Of a DNA stretch of 64,000 bases, positions 22,639-35,098 are shown one piece after another. Origin of the DNA: Ehretia macrophylla. Taxonomy: Eukaryota; Streptophyta; Magnoliopsida; Boraginales; Ehretiaceae. Numbering within the stretch: position 1 is the first letter of the stretch; every line of letters starts with the position of its first letter. Under the pieces are notes generated by a model. The model was not told the DNA's origin. It saw only the letters and a program-made list of their open reading frames with translations, and did no database searches. Location: assembly GCA_037974665.1 (NCBI GenBank), contig CM075770.1:97088850-97152849 (forward strand), written 5' to 3'. Made by a program: the position numbers and the translations under genes.

Positions 22639-24363
22639 TGCTACAATTTGAAAATGAAATGTATCAAGTACAGAAATCTTCCCAAAGATCAAACAAATGA
22701 TTTAGTTGTTTCCTCCACAAGGTCGTTCAAATAGATGACAAAATATTACAACCACCACCTCTACGACTAACATTTATTACTCTTTCTATTAAAATATAAC
22801 ACATTTCTAGATGTCCTTTCTATTAATCTAACTTAACTACCTCTCCTATTCCTTATGATAAAAAAACAATATCTTTACTTAACAACACTTTGCAAGTTGC
22901 ACAACATTTGTAATCAAAGATAAAGGCATAGACAAAAGAGGAATTAGTATTGTGCATTAATAATTGTTAAGACTAAATATCAATAATTGCTGAACATTCT
23001 ATATTGTAGAACACTCTTGTTTATCACATGTTATAACACATTTGTTTTTTAAAGATGACATGCTATAGTACATTATAGAATATTACCAATTGCCTCCTGA
23101 AAATTTATAGAACAAGACATGATTGAGCCATTACTTTGCAATCTAAGAATCACTGAAGTAGAAAGAAGAACACAAGAAGGAATCAATTAAGTAATCAACA
23201 TGTCCAAAAACTTCAATAAATTTGATGTTTTCTGCCAGTAAAGGAACTCTTTGTGATAGAACAAACATTGAAGAATTCAGACAACCAAAGAAGCAAGCGT
23301 CTCTCAAATATCTCAACCACTCTAAAATACCTCTATTGATGGAGTTGAAGTAGAAGTTGTTCAGGTTCTTACAAACTGCCAAACATAACCAAAAGTAACA
23401 TTAACATCTAGTAAATACAATAACAATTAACTCAATTGGTTTATTATACAATGATACTAATAGAATTAGCATATTAACGACAAAAATTCTTTCATCTTTG
23501 CATACTTAAGCAAAGATCAAAAAATAAAGAAACAAGTTACAAGTAATATGACAAAAATGAGAGATTGTACCTTTGATTACCTCTACTTTTTCTCTCCATT
23601 TCTCCCTAATCCATATGATACAAAAACATAGAAAAGAATAGCAAAAAAAAAAAAGTCCCCCAAGAATGAATGTAGTTTGAGCTATAGCAATCATAGATTT
23701 TGGATATGTTTCAACCTATTCACCAAAAGCTTCGAGATGATCTCAAATCTGAAATTGCAACAATTGATAGGATGAAATTCTTTAACAGGTGATGAGTTCT
23801 TCACCTTTAAAATCAAGGTTACATAGGTAACATTCAACACTGGTCTGCAATTACTATAAAATGAGAGTCAAAATAGTAAAGTTATATAGCCCTAGTCGTT
23901 ACAGATAATGAACTATACAACAAAGAGCCTGCTGAACAATTTAGCAAATGCCAAACCCATCTTGGCTTTGCCTTTACCATGAATCAAACATTACGAAACA
24001 AATGCCAAACCAAATCTGATGGGTACAACATACAAAAACATATTTATAGACATGTATATGTGTATATATAAACAGATCTAGAGAAAGAAAGAATAAACGG
24101 ATAATAGAAAAAAAAATTAAAATTTCTAGATTTGACGAGTTTAGATGGTTCGAGGATGGAAACCATCCTAATTGGTTCCTTGAGTAGCAAGTAAGTCAAA
24201 TGAATTTTTGTGAAAGCAGAGAGGTACCTTAGCGACGGATGGAGATGGTGGTACCGCGAGATGGTATCGACGGTATTGCGACGGTGGTGACGCAAGATGG
24301 TAAACAGTGAACTAAGACCTAAGATCTATGGAAGCCATCCTAAGACCCATTTTTAATTGGCTA
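22639..24363. other. Unrecognised AT-rich region
   Basis: There are several short minus-strand frames (for example 23143-23382 and 24228-24295), the last ending at a good splice-donor sequence (CTAAG|GTACCT, minus strand, intron from 24227). I could not match any to a known family. It may be captured host sequence inside the CACTA-type element or an eroded gene. Confidence 0.3.
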
Positions 24364-25135
24364 TGTTTTAGGAAAAATTCTGGATATTATTGTGTGGATA
24401 TTGTGTGTAGAATTTTGTTATTGCAGGTAAGTTGTCATGAAGAGTCCAAGTTCAAATAGAGTTCATGCAATGAAGAGTTCCTACATCTTTAGGGATAAGG
24501 TGGTAAAGTTCAAGTTATCAAAAACTCTTGAGCTAAAGAGATAAACTTGAAGACGCTTCTACCTCTACTCAACATCTGCACCAAACCCCATAAATAGGCG
24601 TATCAATTCTCAGTTGAAGTAGAACGAGTAGTGAGTAGAGAATAAGCTGCAGAATCATGAGTTAGCTGTAGGCAGTCTGTGTCAAGTTGTATTGCAACAG
24701 TTTGTGTAACAGAGTGTACTGGATGTTCTAGTTAGTGTTGCAACACAGTCTATTTTAGACAAATGAAATGATCGATCTATCTAGGGTATTATGACTTTTT
24801 TGTTTATATTTTAGTATACATTCTTCGGGAGAAGAAGGAGTATTCTCGGGAGAGAACTTTGTAAGTTGAGAGGAGCTCGCCAAACTAGATAATCTACTAA
24901 GAGATTCTTATACCTAGGCGGCAAGAGTTAAGAGGGAGTCTTCAATTGTGTAAGTTCCATTGGTGTCTGTAATCTCTTGAAACTTAGTGGATTGATTTGT
25001 TAGGCCAGGGAGTGGCCTCGTGGATATAGACCTGGTTGGTCGAACCACGTTAAAATTTATGTGTCTTTATAATTATTATAACAAATTTATTTTACTGTTT
25101 AATTTTCAAGATTGATGAAGGGCCAGAAATTAACA
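24364..25135 (+). repeat. 5' LTR of the Sirevirus element
   Basis: It begins TGTTTTAGGAAAAATTCTGG and ends CCAGAAATTAACA, immediately before a primer-site-like TTGGCATCAAGAG. It carries the GGTCGAACCACG motif near the end that is also seen in the solo LTR at 4037-5671. The left boundary is inferred from the TG start only. Confidence 0.65.
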
Positions 25136-25210
25136 ATTGGCATCAAGAGTAGGTTACTAAACTAACTCAGTTAGATCTTTGGGAAAGTTTTTCTGGCTGT
25201 TTTTGGAGGT

Positions 25211-26832
25211 ATGGACACAATTCATGATGGAAGTTCAATTAACAAACTACCACTACTGGATGGATCAAACTACTAATATTGGAAGGCTCAGATGAGAGCA
25301 TTTATCAAATCCATTGATGAAATAGCTTGGAGGGCAGTCGTCGTAGGATGGGCGCATCCTACAATGAAGAATGATGAAGGAATTGATGTGCCAAAACCTG
25401 AGGATCAGTGGACCGCAAATGAATATCGTTTGCCTATCAATAATTCCAAGGCTTTAAATGTTATCTTCAATGTTGTTGATCTAAATCAATTCAAGCTGAT
25501 CTCAACTTGTGAAACTGCTAAGGATTCTTGGACTATTTTACAAACTGCATATGAAGGAACTACAGCCATCAAAGTATCCAAGTTTCAAATTCTTACAACA
25601 AGATTTGAGGAATTGAATATACAAGAGGACGAGACTATTGCTGATTTCAATGGCAAGTTGTGTGACATTGCAAATGAGGCATTTGCATTAGGTGAAAAAT
25701 ACTCAGATTCAAAGCTTGTGAGGAAAGTCTTGCGATCACTTCCCGATAGATTTTCCATCAAGGCTGCTGCCATTGAAGAAGCAAAAGTTGTTGATGACAT
25801 GAAGCTGGATGAATTAATGGGTTCACTTTAGACATTTGATATGAAATTTAAACAAAAGATAAAAGAGAAAAACATTGCATTCCAAGCATAAGTTCAAAGT
25901 CAAGATGATCAAAGCTCTTACTATGATGAAGACGCAGAGATCACTGAATCTTTAGCATTACTCATGAAGAATTTTAACAAAGTGTTGAAAAAATGAAAGA
26001 AGCAGATAAGTGGATCAAGGCTAATGATTTTTGAAAGTAATCAGATTGGTGCAACAAATCCCGAGACATTAAGAAGGCAAAATAGAAAAACATTTGAGGA
26101 GAAAAAGAAAAATAAAGATATTCAGTGTAGGGAGTGTGAAGGATTTGGTCATATACAGGCTGAATGTGCATATACCTTGAAGAAAAAGAACAGAGCCATG
26201 AATACCACTTGGAGTGATGAAGATTCAGATTACTCTTCTGAAAGTGACAAAGGACATACCAGCAACTATGTTGCGTTCACTGTTGCAACAGGACAAAATG
26301 CCAGAAAGTCTGGTTCAGCAGATGTCACACCATCTGTTGTAACAACATTCACAACAGAACATGTGTTATCAGATGACAGCAGCACAAATTCAGAAATAAA
26401 TAGTGATGATGAACTGGATGAAGAAGGAATCATGAAAGCATACAAGGAGATGTATGAAAAATGGCTGATTGTATGCAAGAAGAATCAAGAATTAGAAGAA
26501 AAGATCAATGAATTGGAGGAACAAAAAGCTGACTTAACAAAATTTATGAGAAACCATCAGATCCAAGCAGCCAAGAGTCAACTGAAGATTGAAGAGTTGC
26601 AACTGGAGCTGAAATAGACTCAGCAAAATGTGAAGATGTTGAATTCAAGTACTTTGAAGCTTGATGATATGTTGTCAATTCAAAAGCTAAATGAAGATCA
26701 TACTGGAATTGGGTTCCAAGAAGGTACTTCAACTGGTAAAACTATTTTTGTCAAAGAAACGGAGAAGCCAAAGCTGGAATCGTATGTTGCAACATCTCCT
26801 GCGACAAAGGCAAAAATTTTAGAAGGAAAATG
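25211..26832 (+). pseudogene. Sirevirus gag polyprotein
   Basis: It starts at MDTIHDGSS with the copia gag N-terminus (LPLLDGSNY, MRAFIKSIDEIAW) and a UBN2-type domain (AKDSWTILQTAYEGT, LTTRFEELNIQEDETIADF, LRSLPDRFSIK). A CCHC zinc knuckle follows (CRECEGFGHIQAEC), then an acidic Ser-rich region and a predicted coiled coil (about 26440-26620, ELEEKINELEEQKADL), which is typical of long Sirevirus gags. Stops interrupt at 25272 (TAA), 25829 (TAG), about 25890 and 26617. It forms the particle in active relatives. Confidence 0.85.
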
Positions 26833-26994
26833 AAAGAGATTTGTCCTAATCTGTCATTATTGAGGAGTTCCTAGACATATCAAACCAAGATGCTATAGGT
26901 ATATTAACAAAAAAAATGTATGTTTATCAATCCCTTCTTTTATGGTAAGCCTAGGAAATCACAAAGAGTAAGGATTGATGTGTTGCAATAGACC

Positions 26995-29900
26995 TTGAAA
27001 CAAATCTGGGTAAAAAAATCTGTATACACTTGTCTAGTTGCTTACACCTTGTTACAAGCTTGTACCACTAACTCATGGTATTTTGATAGTGGTTGTTCTA
27101 GACATATGACAGGAGATCGTGGTATGTTGACAAATTATCGAAGCTGCTCAAAAGGTCAAGTAACATTTGGTGATGATGAGAAAGGTCAAGTTCTTAGGAA
27201 ATGAACTCTTGCTATTGAAGGTTTTCCAAGATTAAAGAAGGTTCTTCATATTGAAGGGTTGAAGGAAAATCTCATAAGTATTAGGCAGTTATGCGATCAA
27301 CAGTTGTTTGTCAAGTTCACCAAGGATGAGTGTCAAGTGTTTTTTAAATCTAACAATTGTGTTCTTGAAAGAACTAGATCGATAGACAATTGTTATATGT
27401 TAGCCTCACCATGTGCTCAAACTTTGTTGTGTCAAAATAATTCACTTGATAATATTGAAATCTGGCACCAAAAGTTAGGTCATTTAAATTATAAAATGCT
27501 AAACAAGATTGTAAACACAGGAGCAATGCAAGATATTACAAAGTTGAATTGTAAAAAATTCAAGATGTGCGGACCATGTCAGATCGGCAACCAGGTAAGG
27601 GCAACACATAGGATGTTGCAACATATCTCAACCAAAAGGACATTGGAACTGTTACATATGGATCTTATGGGTCCAATGCAAACAATGAGTATTGGCGGAA
27701 AAAGGTATGTTTTTGTATGTGTTGATGATTTTTCTAGATACACTAGGGTAGAGTTTATTAGAGAAAAATTAGACACATTTGATGCATTTAAAAAATTGTG
27801 TTTAATGTTAAAAACAAATAAAAGTTGCAACATAGGAAAGATTGTTAAAATAAAAAGTGATCATGGTAGGGAATTTGAGAACTTTGTATTTTTAGAATTT
27901 TGCACTAAACAAGGTATAGCACACGAGTTTTCAGTACCAAAAACACCACAACAAAATGGTGTAGTTGAAAGAAAGAATAGGGTTCTTCAGGAGATAGCTC
28001 GAGCCATGCTAAATGAAAAGAACATCCCACATAGGTTTCAGGCTGAAACAATTAATATAGCATGTCACACAATAAATCAAGTTTATCTTAGATCAGGTAC
28101 ATGCAAGACCCCATATGAAATTTGGAAAGGTAGGAAACCCACACTCAGTTACTTTCATGTTTTTGGAAGTGTGTGCTATATTCTGACTGATAGAGAGCAA
28201 ATAGGTAAGTTTGATGCAAAAAGTAAAAAAGGTATTTTTCTTGGATATGCCAAAAAATAGTCAAGCTTTTAGAGTGTTTAACTTGGCCACTAGAACTATT
28301 ATAGAATCTGCTAATGTTGTGATTGATGATTTCAAACAGGTTGCAACAAATGCTCCAGAAGATGATGTTAACGGTATGGAAACCAATCCTGTTGCAGAAG
28401 ATGTCGTAACAACAGGTGAAGCAACCAGCGACGATGTTTCAGATGCTGATACAACGGGAGGTACAACAAATCTGGAAAAATCAGAAACTTTTGGATGTAG
28501 TAATTTGCAGTCAAAAGCTTAGGAATCACTTGCTCATGTTCACAAAAATCACTAAGCGGAAGATGTTATTGACTCCATTCATGAAGAGGTCAAAACTTGA
28601 GGTAAACCTAAAATGAACTACAAGGAAATGGTCAGGTATGTATGCTTTACCTCACAGTTTGAACCAAAAAATGTCAAAGAGGCTTTAGAAGATTAATGTT
28701 GGGTTAATGCCATATAGGAAGAATTGAATCAGTTTGTTAAAAATAATGTATGGACATTAGTACCTAGGCCAAAAGACATAAATGTGATAGGAACAAAATG
28801 CATCTTCAAAAATAAAACTGATGAGTGTGGCAACATAATGAGAAATAAATCCAGGTTAGTTGCTCAAGGGTACACACAAGTAAAAGGTGTGGATTTTGAT
28901 GAAACATTTGCCTCAGTAGCAAGGCTTGAATCTATTAGGTTATTGTTGTCCATAGCATGCATGTTAGGGATAAAGCTTTACCAAATGAATGTAAAGAGTG
29001 CATTTCTAAATGGCATTTTAAATCAAGAAGCCTATGTTGAACAACCAAAAGGCTTCGAAGATCCACAATATCCTACATAAGTGTATAAATTGAAAATTGC
29101 CTTATATGGGTTGAAACAAGCCCCAAGAGCTTGGTACGAAAGATTGACCAAGTTTTTGCTTGAAAAAGACTACAAGAGAGGGCGAGTTGACAAAACTCTA
29201 TTCATTAAGAAATTTGGTTTAGGAATTTTGATTGCACAAATTTATGTAGATGATATAGTTTTTGGTGCAATATCTAAAAATAAGGCTGATGACTTTGTGA
29301 AGCAAATGAAGCATGAATTTGAAATAAGCATGGTTGGTGAATTAACTTATTTTCTAGGTTTGCAAGTCAAGCAATGTGAGAATGGTATTTTTATCTCACA
29401 AGAAAAGTATGCAAAAAAACTGGTTAAAAGATTTGGACTAGAATCAACAAAGTCTATGAGAACACCCATGAGAGAAAATGTAAAGCTAACCAAGAATGAG
29501 AATGAAAAATCAGTTGATGGGACTCTCTATAGAAGCATGATAGGGAGCTTGTTGTATCTTACAGCAAGTAGACCTGACATTTGTTTTAGTGTTAGTGTGT
29601 GTGCTAGATATCAATCCAACCTAAAGAAGTCACACTTAATTGCAGTTAAACGCATTAGAAGATATATAAGTGGGACTGCAAATTATGTTATTTGGTACAC
29701 AAATGATACTAATGCGAATCTTGCTGGTTTTAGTGATGCTGATTGGGCAGGAAATGCAGATGACAAGAAGAGCACAACTGGACGTTGTTTCTATGTTGGA
29801 AACATTCTTGTGTCTTGGTACAGTAAAAAGTAAAATGCAATCTATTTGTCAACTGCTGAAGCTGAGTACATAGTTGCTGGAAGTTGTTGCACTCAACTAT

Positions 29901-30184
29901 TGTGGATGAAGGAAATGTTGGAAGACTATGGTATTGAACAGGGAGTTTTAACTATTTTTTGTGATAATACTAGTGACATAAACATTTCTAAAAACCCTAT
30001 GCAACATTCACGAACTAAGCACATTGATATACGACACCATTTTATTCGTGAACTTGTTGAAACAAAAAAGGTTGTTCTACAATATGTTGCAACAGAACAT
30101 CAGCTAGCAGACATTTTCACTAAGGCACTTGACTCTGTGAGATTTGAAGTTTTGAGAAAAGCTATAGGTATTTGTACCAATTAA
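26995..30184 (+). pseudogene. Sirevirus pol: protease, integrase, RT, RNase H
   Basis: Domains appear in copia order. The protease/pre-integrase region has SWYFDSGCSRHMTGD (protease DSG) and EIWHQKLGHLNYKML. The integrase DDE core shows D in LLHMDLMGPM, D in IKSDHGREF and E in NGVVERKNR, then GIFLGY. RT has TLVPRPKDINVIGTKC, the active-site YVDDIVFG, and TYFLGLQVK. RNase H has FSDADWAGNADD, LSTAEAEYIV, FCDNTSDI and LADIFTKAL. Premature stops lie at about 27202, 28258, 28520, 28695, 28714, 29078 and 29831. Catalytic residues are retained throughout, so decay looks moderate. Confidence 0.93.
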
Positions 30185-31202
30185 TGATTGACACATGTAT
30201 TAAAACTTAAAAGTGATAAGTCTCAAGAGATGTGAAAGTTTAATAATTAAATCAACTTGAGATTTATTATTTGAACCATATTTCTTGTGTACACTATATT
30301 TTGATCTGATTGAAAAACTGATTTTAATGGTTGTAAGTGCAGGAATTTGAACTTCCTAGTGACTTTCGATATAAAGAGAAGTCTCTTTATCCATTCCTGT
30401 ACTCTATTCACTCATGAAATAATAAAATATATAAAAATAATTAAAAAAAGGCAAAAAAATGGAAAAAGTGAAGACTGAAAAAAGCTACTTAAACCAGATT
30501 GAAGGTTTTAGAGTGAAAGCTACCAAATCCAATATTCATTTTGAAAAAAAAATATTGCAATGTGATTAGACGATCATGTTGTTTGAACAGGTTGTTTTAA
30601 ATTCTAAATCTTACAAATCCTGATTCTAAAGAATTTCAAGAAAGATCTTTAAATAGCTTTCACACACACATATGATTCAAGTTATAAATTCTTGTGTGAT
30701 TTAAGTATTGAATAAATCTAATTTCTTGTTGATGAAATCACAGTCAATGTGGATTTTATGTGACATTCATTTTTTTTATTTAAGGAATAATTCATAAATT
30801 TAAGTGCTTAAGTGACTGATTGGTGAAGTTATGTTGCAACATGTACTGAAACAACCTCTCTCCCTAAACTTGTGTCGTAACACAAAAGAAAGAGAAAAAA
30901 ATGAGGGGAAAAAAGTTTGTTTTTGGCGCCAAACAGTTTGATGACATGGCGGCTGCATGTCGGCATTGGTAAGCTGAAAAGTTGTGACTCTTCAAGAGAG
31001 TTTGAGTTCCAATAAACTTGTGGCATTGTTGCATGTTAATCTAGAACTCTTGTCATTGAAAAACTCTATTCTCTATAAAATTTGCAAACCCAAGGCTTTT
31101 CATTATCTCAACCTGGCTTTCTCTCTCATCTATTCTCTACTTACCTCTTCGTCGTCTTGAGAAATTGCTAGGGCATTGTGTTACTGGTTTTTGAGAGCAA
31201 GT
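30185..31202 (+). other. Post-pol non-coding region of the Sirevirus
   Basis: About 1 kb without a sizeable frame follows RNase H, in the position where Sireviruses carry spacer or env-like sequence. It includes a TATA-like CTATAAAA at 31073-31080, 123 bases before an ATG at 31203, with a pyrimidine-rich leader between. Confidence 0.5.
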
Positions 31203-31310
31203 ATGGTATCCACTCATTTAGGTGCAAGGCGTTGGGGTCGCAAAACACATCCACGGGGTGCACCAGGTGGCAACCCAAGTATTCCAATTACCTTGGATGT
31301 CCAATTATGA
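31203..31310 (+). pseudogene. Possible start of a Sirevirus post-pol ORF (truncated)
   Basis: ATG at 31203 opens MVSTHLGARRWGRK and closes after 35 codons. Sirevirus post-pol frames often start with MVSTR followed by basic residues, so this may be the first codons of an env-like or accessory ORF. The downstream part overlaps sequence that reads as copia gag on the minus strand, so the frame is probably chimeric and meaningless past about 31225. Confidence 0.35.
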
Positions 31311-32040
31311 GATTGATAGCCTAATAAATTAGTAGAATCACGGGCAGTATGCACAGTAAACAATGGCAACACAGAGCGCAAGTGGAAATATTTCATGATC
31401 AAAAATCTTGTCATGTAATTCTTCAAAAAAAAAAAAGAAAAAATTGGGGTATCGTGAGCGCTAAGTGCAATAGAGATTTCTTTGTAGCCATTGCCAAGAC
31501 CATTTAGGTAAAAACTTTACCACTTAATAGAGCTTTAACAAGCGCAAGTTCATCCACCACACTTTGAGTAACTTGAAAATATGTTGTTATGGTTTGATTG
31601 CCACATGAGATATTGATCAGTTTCTCTTTCAAATTCATTACCCTGGAATGAGACTTGTAGGAATACAACTTATGAAGTTTTTCCTTGGCTTCATAAGAGG
31701 TCTTTGCAGCCTTACAAAGAGATATAACCCCTTCAAAGAGGGAGGCCAAGATTGGTGAAGCAGAAATTTGTCTTATCTCACCTACAGTACGCGGGTGAGA
31801 TTGGGTGTTGCTTTATTGTCAACAAGGATGGACAATGGATGATGATGTGCTACCATTAAGATACCCTATAAGATTATACCTTATGAGCGTATGCATCAAA
31901 TTGAGTCTTCCACATAGGGAAGTTATGTGGTGTCCATTTAAGGTGAAGCTAGGTTGCAGCGTTGATGGTGATAATGCCATCAAAAGTTGAAGTAGAAGAG
32001 GAAACATATATATTCCCATCACCAGTCATGGATTGAGCTA
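31250..32040 (-). pseudogene. Copia gag fragment, minus strand
   Basis: Minus-strand frames read as copia gag: a TLNGHHITSLCGRLN region (a shifted form of the usual NY..W motif), VISLCKAAKTSYEAKEKLHK, VMNLKEKLINISCGNQTIT, VVDELALVKAL, and after a frame change NGLGNGYKEISIALSAHDTP and FFEELHDKIFDHEIF. These match the UBN2-type gag of Tork/Ale-like copia elements. It is interrupted by several stops and frame changes and an A/T run at about 31427-31442. Its pol is missing. Confidence 0.8.
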
Positions 32041-32510
32041 CTAACAATTAGCGGAAGCAAGCTTAGAGAAGGATTGTAGAGAAAAGAGAAAAAGGAAAGA
32101 TTTTTCGTTGGAATAAAAGAAGAGTTGGATTTGATTCTTAAAGAACAATCGAAAGATGCATTAAAAATTAAGGAGAAAGTTGAAGAGTCAACTTCGGAAA
32201 ATGAAAAGTTTTGGAAGTGAAAAACTCTCACATGGAAAAAATAGAGCCAAAGAAGTCGATTTATATACTCTAAGTTTGACACTTGGGGTTGGGCCCAAAA
32301 GTGAACTAATAGTCTTTAAATAGGAGATGACCTACCTAATGTTAGGTTCAGTCTAAACCACTACACACGTGTGCGCCTGAACTGGCACGACTTGACTCAG
32401 TTTGGTTTGATTTAGTTCGTGCTTGTAGATGTGGGTATAGGTGTAGGTCCGAATTTGTGGCTCTATTTCTTTTTAAACTAAAATTATTTAAATTATATAA
32501 TTTATTGGGT
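32041..32510 (-). other. Probable leader and LTR of the minus-strand copia fragment
   Basis: Minus-strand sequence upstream of the gag start contains a TATA-like AGTATATAAATCG (near 32265) and a TTGTTAGTAGCTC segment just before the gag start that could be a decayed primer site. LTR boundaries were not resolved. Confidence 0.35.
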
Positions 32511-33159
32511 TGTCATAGGAAACCAATCAAGCAGATTAATTGGACCAATCAATTAGATTAATTGGCCTACCGTTTTCTTAGAATTAATGAGTAGCACTAG
32601 TTAGGCTATTATGTGCATTGTTAGTGGGTTTTTATGTCAACTTTAATTCCTAAATTAATGGTGGGAATTTATTTGGCCAAAATGTTTCACCTATAAATAC
32701 CAAGGCCATTGGCCTAGTTTTAGACACCAAAACTCTAGATTTTATGCTAGAGCATTCTGTATTAGTATTATAGAGAGCTTTATACCAATTTTAGGTTTGA
32801 TAGTTTTGTAACTTAGTGTGCTTCTATTATGAAAGTTCTAGATTGTTATATTTTGGGAGATTTATCCCATCAAGTATCAGCACCGTAAACCAAGGTTAAA
32901 ATCTTCAGGAAAGTTCAACTCAAGCTTCGAGGTCTATTAATTTGGTTTGTATTTCTAATTCTTCTTTTTGTCTCTGTATTTGTTTATATTGTCATCTTGT
33001 CATCGAACAAAATTATATAAGTTTATTTCCTTTTTTTTTCATTGCAATGTATGTTACTTTTAATTCTTCACCAGAATTATATATATCTAACATTCCTATG
33101 ATTTTAATTCCTGCTTACTTTTATATAGTTTGTGTGTTTGTGTTTCGATATTAGTTTCC
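32511..33159 (+). repeat. Probable LTR and leader of a copia element
   Basis: It starts TGTCATAGGAAACC, has a TATA-like CTATAAATACC at about 32691, and leads into copia gag sequence on the same strand. The 3' LTR edge and primer site were not clear. Confidence 0.5.
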
Positions 33160-33720
33160 TGAAAGAATGTTAATTTCATTTGCAAGAACTATATCCTCAA
33201 TGGATTGGACAATTCATTGTACAATGTGTATAGTCCAATTGCGAATGCAAAAGTATTATGCGAGTCTTTGGACAAGAAACACAAGACTGAAGATGCTAGC
33301 ATGAAAAAATTCATCATGGGCAAATTTCTTGATTTTGAGATAATGGATTCAATGTTGCAATGAATTAAGTTCAAGAGTTTCAACTTATTTTTTATGAGAT
33401 TCATGCAGAGGGTATGAATCTGGGAGTATCTTTTGCAAGTGGCTGCTCTAATAGAAACGTTGCCTCCTATGTGGAAGAACGTCAAAAATTACGTGAAGTA
33501 TAAGTGTAAGGAGATGACTCTCAAAGACTTGATAGTAAGATTGAGGATTGAAGACGACAACTGATTTTCCAAAAAAAAAAGGATTGGACATTCTTACACA
33601 GAGTCCTAGGTGAATATACTAGAATATGGTCAGTCAAACAACAAGAAAATGAAGCTTTCTGGCTAAAGTCACAGTGGTAGGAATAACAACAATATTGAGA
33701 AACATACATGATAATTAAAA
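33160..33720 (+). pseudogene. Copia gag fragment
   Basis: Frames read NYILNGLDNSLYNVYSPIA, CESLDKKHKTEDASMKKFI, GKFLDFEIMDSM and, after a frame change, KNVKNYVKYKCKEMTLKDLI followed by VRLRIEDDN. These match the gag of a well-known plant copia type (LYNVY, YKTEDAG, LIVRLRIEEDN motifs). It ends before any zinc knuckle and there is no pol. Confidence 0.85.
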
Positions 33721-33935
33721 TATAATTACGTTGCAGAATAATCATATGTATCCGTTCATGGTCATATATGCAGATTTATTGCAAATATTAAATTTAAGCT
33801 AATTAAATTTAAAACCAAAGTTCTAGGATTACCTCTAAGTACAAAAATCCAACGGAAGATTCTGAGGCGAGATTCCCAAATGTGAAGCCTCCAAGAATAA
33901 TCCGTACAAGATTTTCACAACTAATTAGATCTAGC

Positions 33936-35098
33936 TGTAACAACCTGATCCCTCATGGAATCAGGTCCCTGATCTCAAAACCCTAAGGCACGAAAAATGA
34001 GAAAAAATAGACAGAGTTTTTCCCTATTTCTAGGCCAAACCAACCTGCACGCAGAAGAATCATCACACAAGAACCATCATATATATACATAATTTAGTCC
34101 ATTTCTAGTTCATTAGATAGTTCCAGTTCTTTTTCCCCTTGGCAAAATAGACTAAGCATTCTAATCTAGGTTTTCACAAACTAAAGCATTAACTGAAATA
34201 TTACATACGACTACTCTAGGCGAGGCTTCACTTAGTTACATTCTTTACAACTAATAAATATTCACAAGGCACGCAGGCCTTAAAAGAATACATATACTTC
34301 CACATATTTACATAGATAAACATCCATCTCAAGTTAATACAAATGGTCAAGGCGACTCACGAGCCTCCTCTTCCACAATCTCAAGAGGTACCAAACCTGC
34401 TTTGCCTGAAAATATTAGATAAAAAGGAGTGAGCAAACATTGTTGCCTAGTGAGGAAGGGAAACAATTATTCGAGGAGTTTTAAAAATGTTTTTGTGTAA
34501 TGCATATAAGTCATAGAATCAATTAACAAGATAAAATACTTATTTAAGATAATAAAGCTAGATAACACATTTTAGAAAACTATAACTAGATAACAAGCTA
34601 CGTATAAGCAATAGAAGATAAACAATACAGTCACGAGGTACCACATCAATACAAAAGAATCAAATCAGTGTTACGAATCAAATAACACATATATAAAGAA
34701 TACAATCACATGTAACTCTCTAAGGAACAAAGGCCCAAGCGAGAGTTACTCAAAAGGGTACGGTCTTGATCATGATCATGAACCACGAACCATGATCACA
34801 AGCACGAGCAGGAACATGATTTGATAATGACAACGATAACGATAAGTCGGCATCCTTTATAACTCTAGTGGGTGTACTTCGGATGTACCCCAAATATCCT
34901 ACGACCCAACTCTCCCAAGGCGGTATCCCTAGCAAGAGAAGGAATAGCTACGGAGGATGAACAACCACTGGCAAACCCGGTGTCGCCCAGTGGGTGGCCA
35001 CCGTATCCGTGTTGATGATAAGGTTGCGCAACCAACAATACGATATAATAACATGATATAACAATTAACAAGTAACAATTTAACAATCAGTAAGAGTG
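33936..35098 (-). repeat. Truncated gypsy LTR, minus orientation
   Basis: It starts TGTAACAACCTGATCCCTCATGG; its reverse complement ends like the LTR at 44464. It contains, in reverse, the GGGGTACATCCGAAGTACACCCACTAGAG block shared with the LTRs at 42930, 50060 and 60660. The other end is lost at 35098, where plus-strand gypsy pol begins. Confidence 0.7.

Larger units (their letters stand above)
24364..31225 (+). mobile_element. Sirevirus copia retrotransposon lacking its 3' LTR
   Basis: The 5' LTR (24364-25135, TGTTTTAGG...AATTAACA) is followed by a decayed primer site (TTGGCATCAAGAGT), gag, then pol in copia order (protease, integrase, RT, RNase H) to 30184, and about 1 kb of post-pol sequence with a second potential start at 31203. 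This layout matches Sirevirus elements. The interior is cut at about 31225 where an opposite-strand copia fragment begins, so no 3' LTR is present. In-frame stops and frame changes show it is inactive, although integrase and RT domains are nearly complete. Confidence 0.88.
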
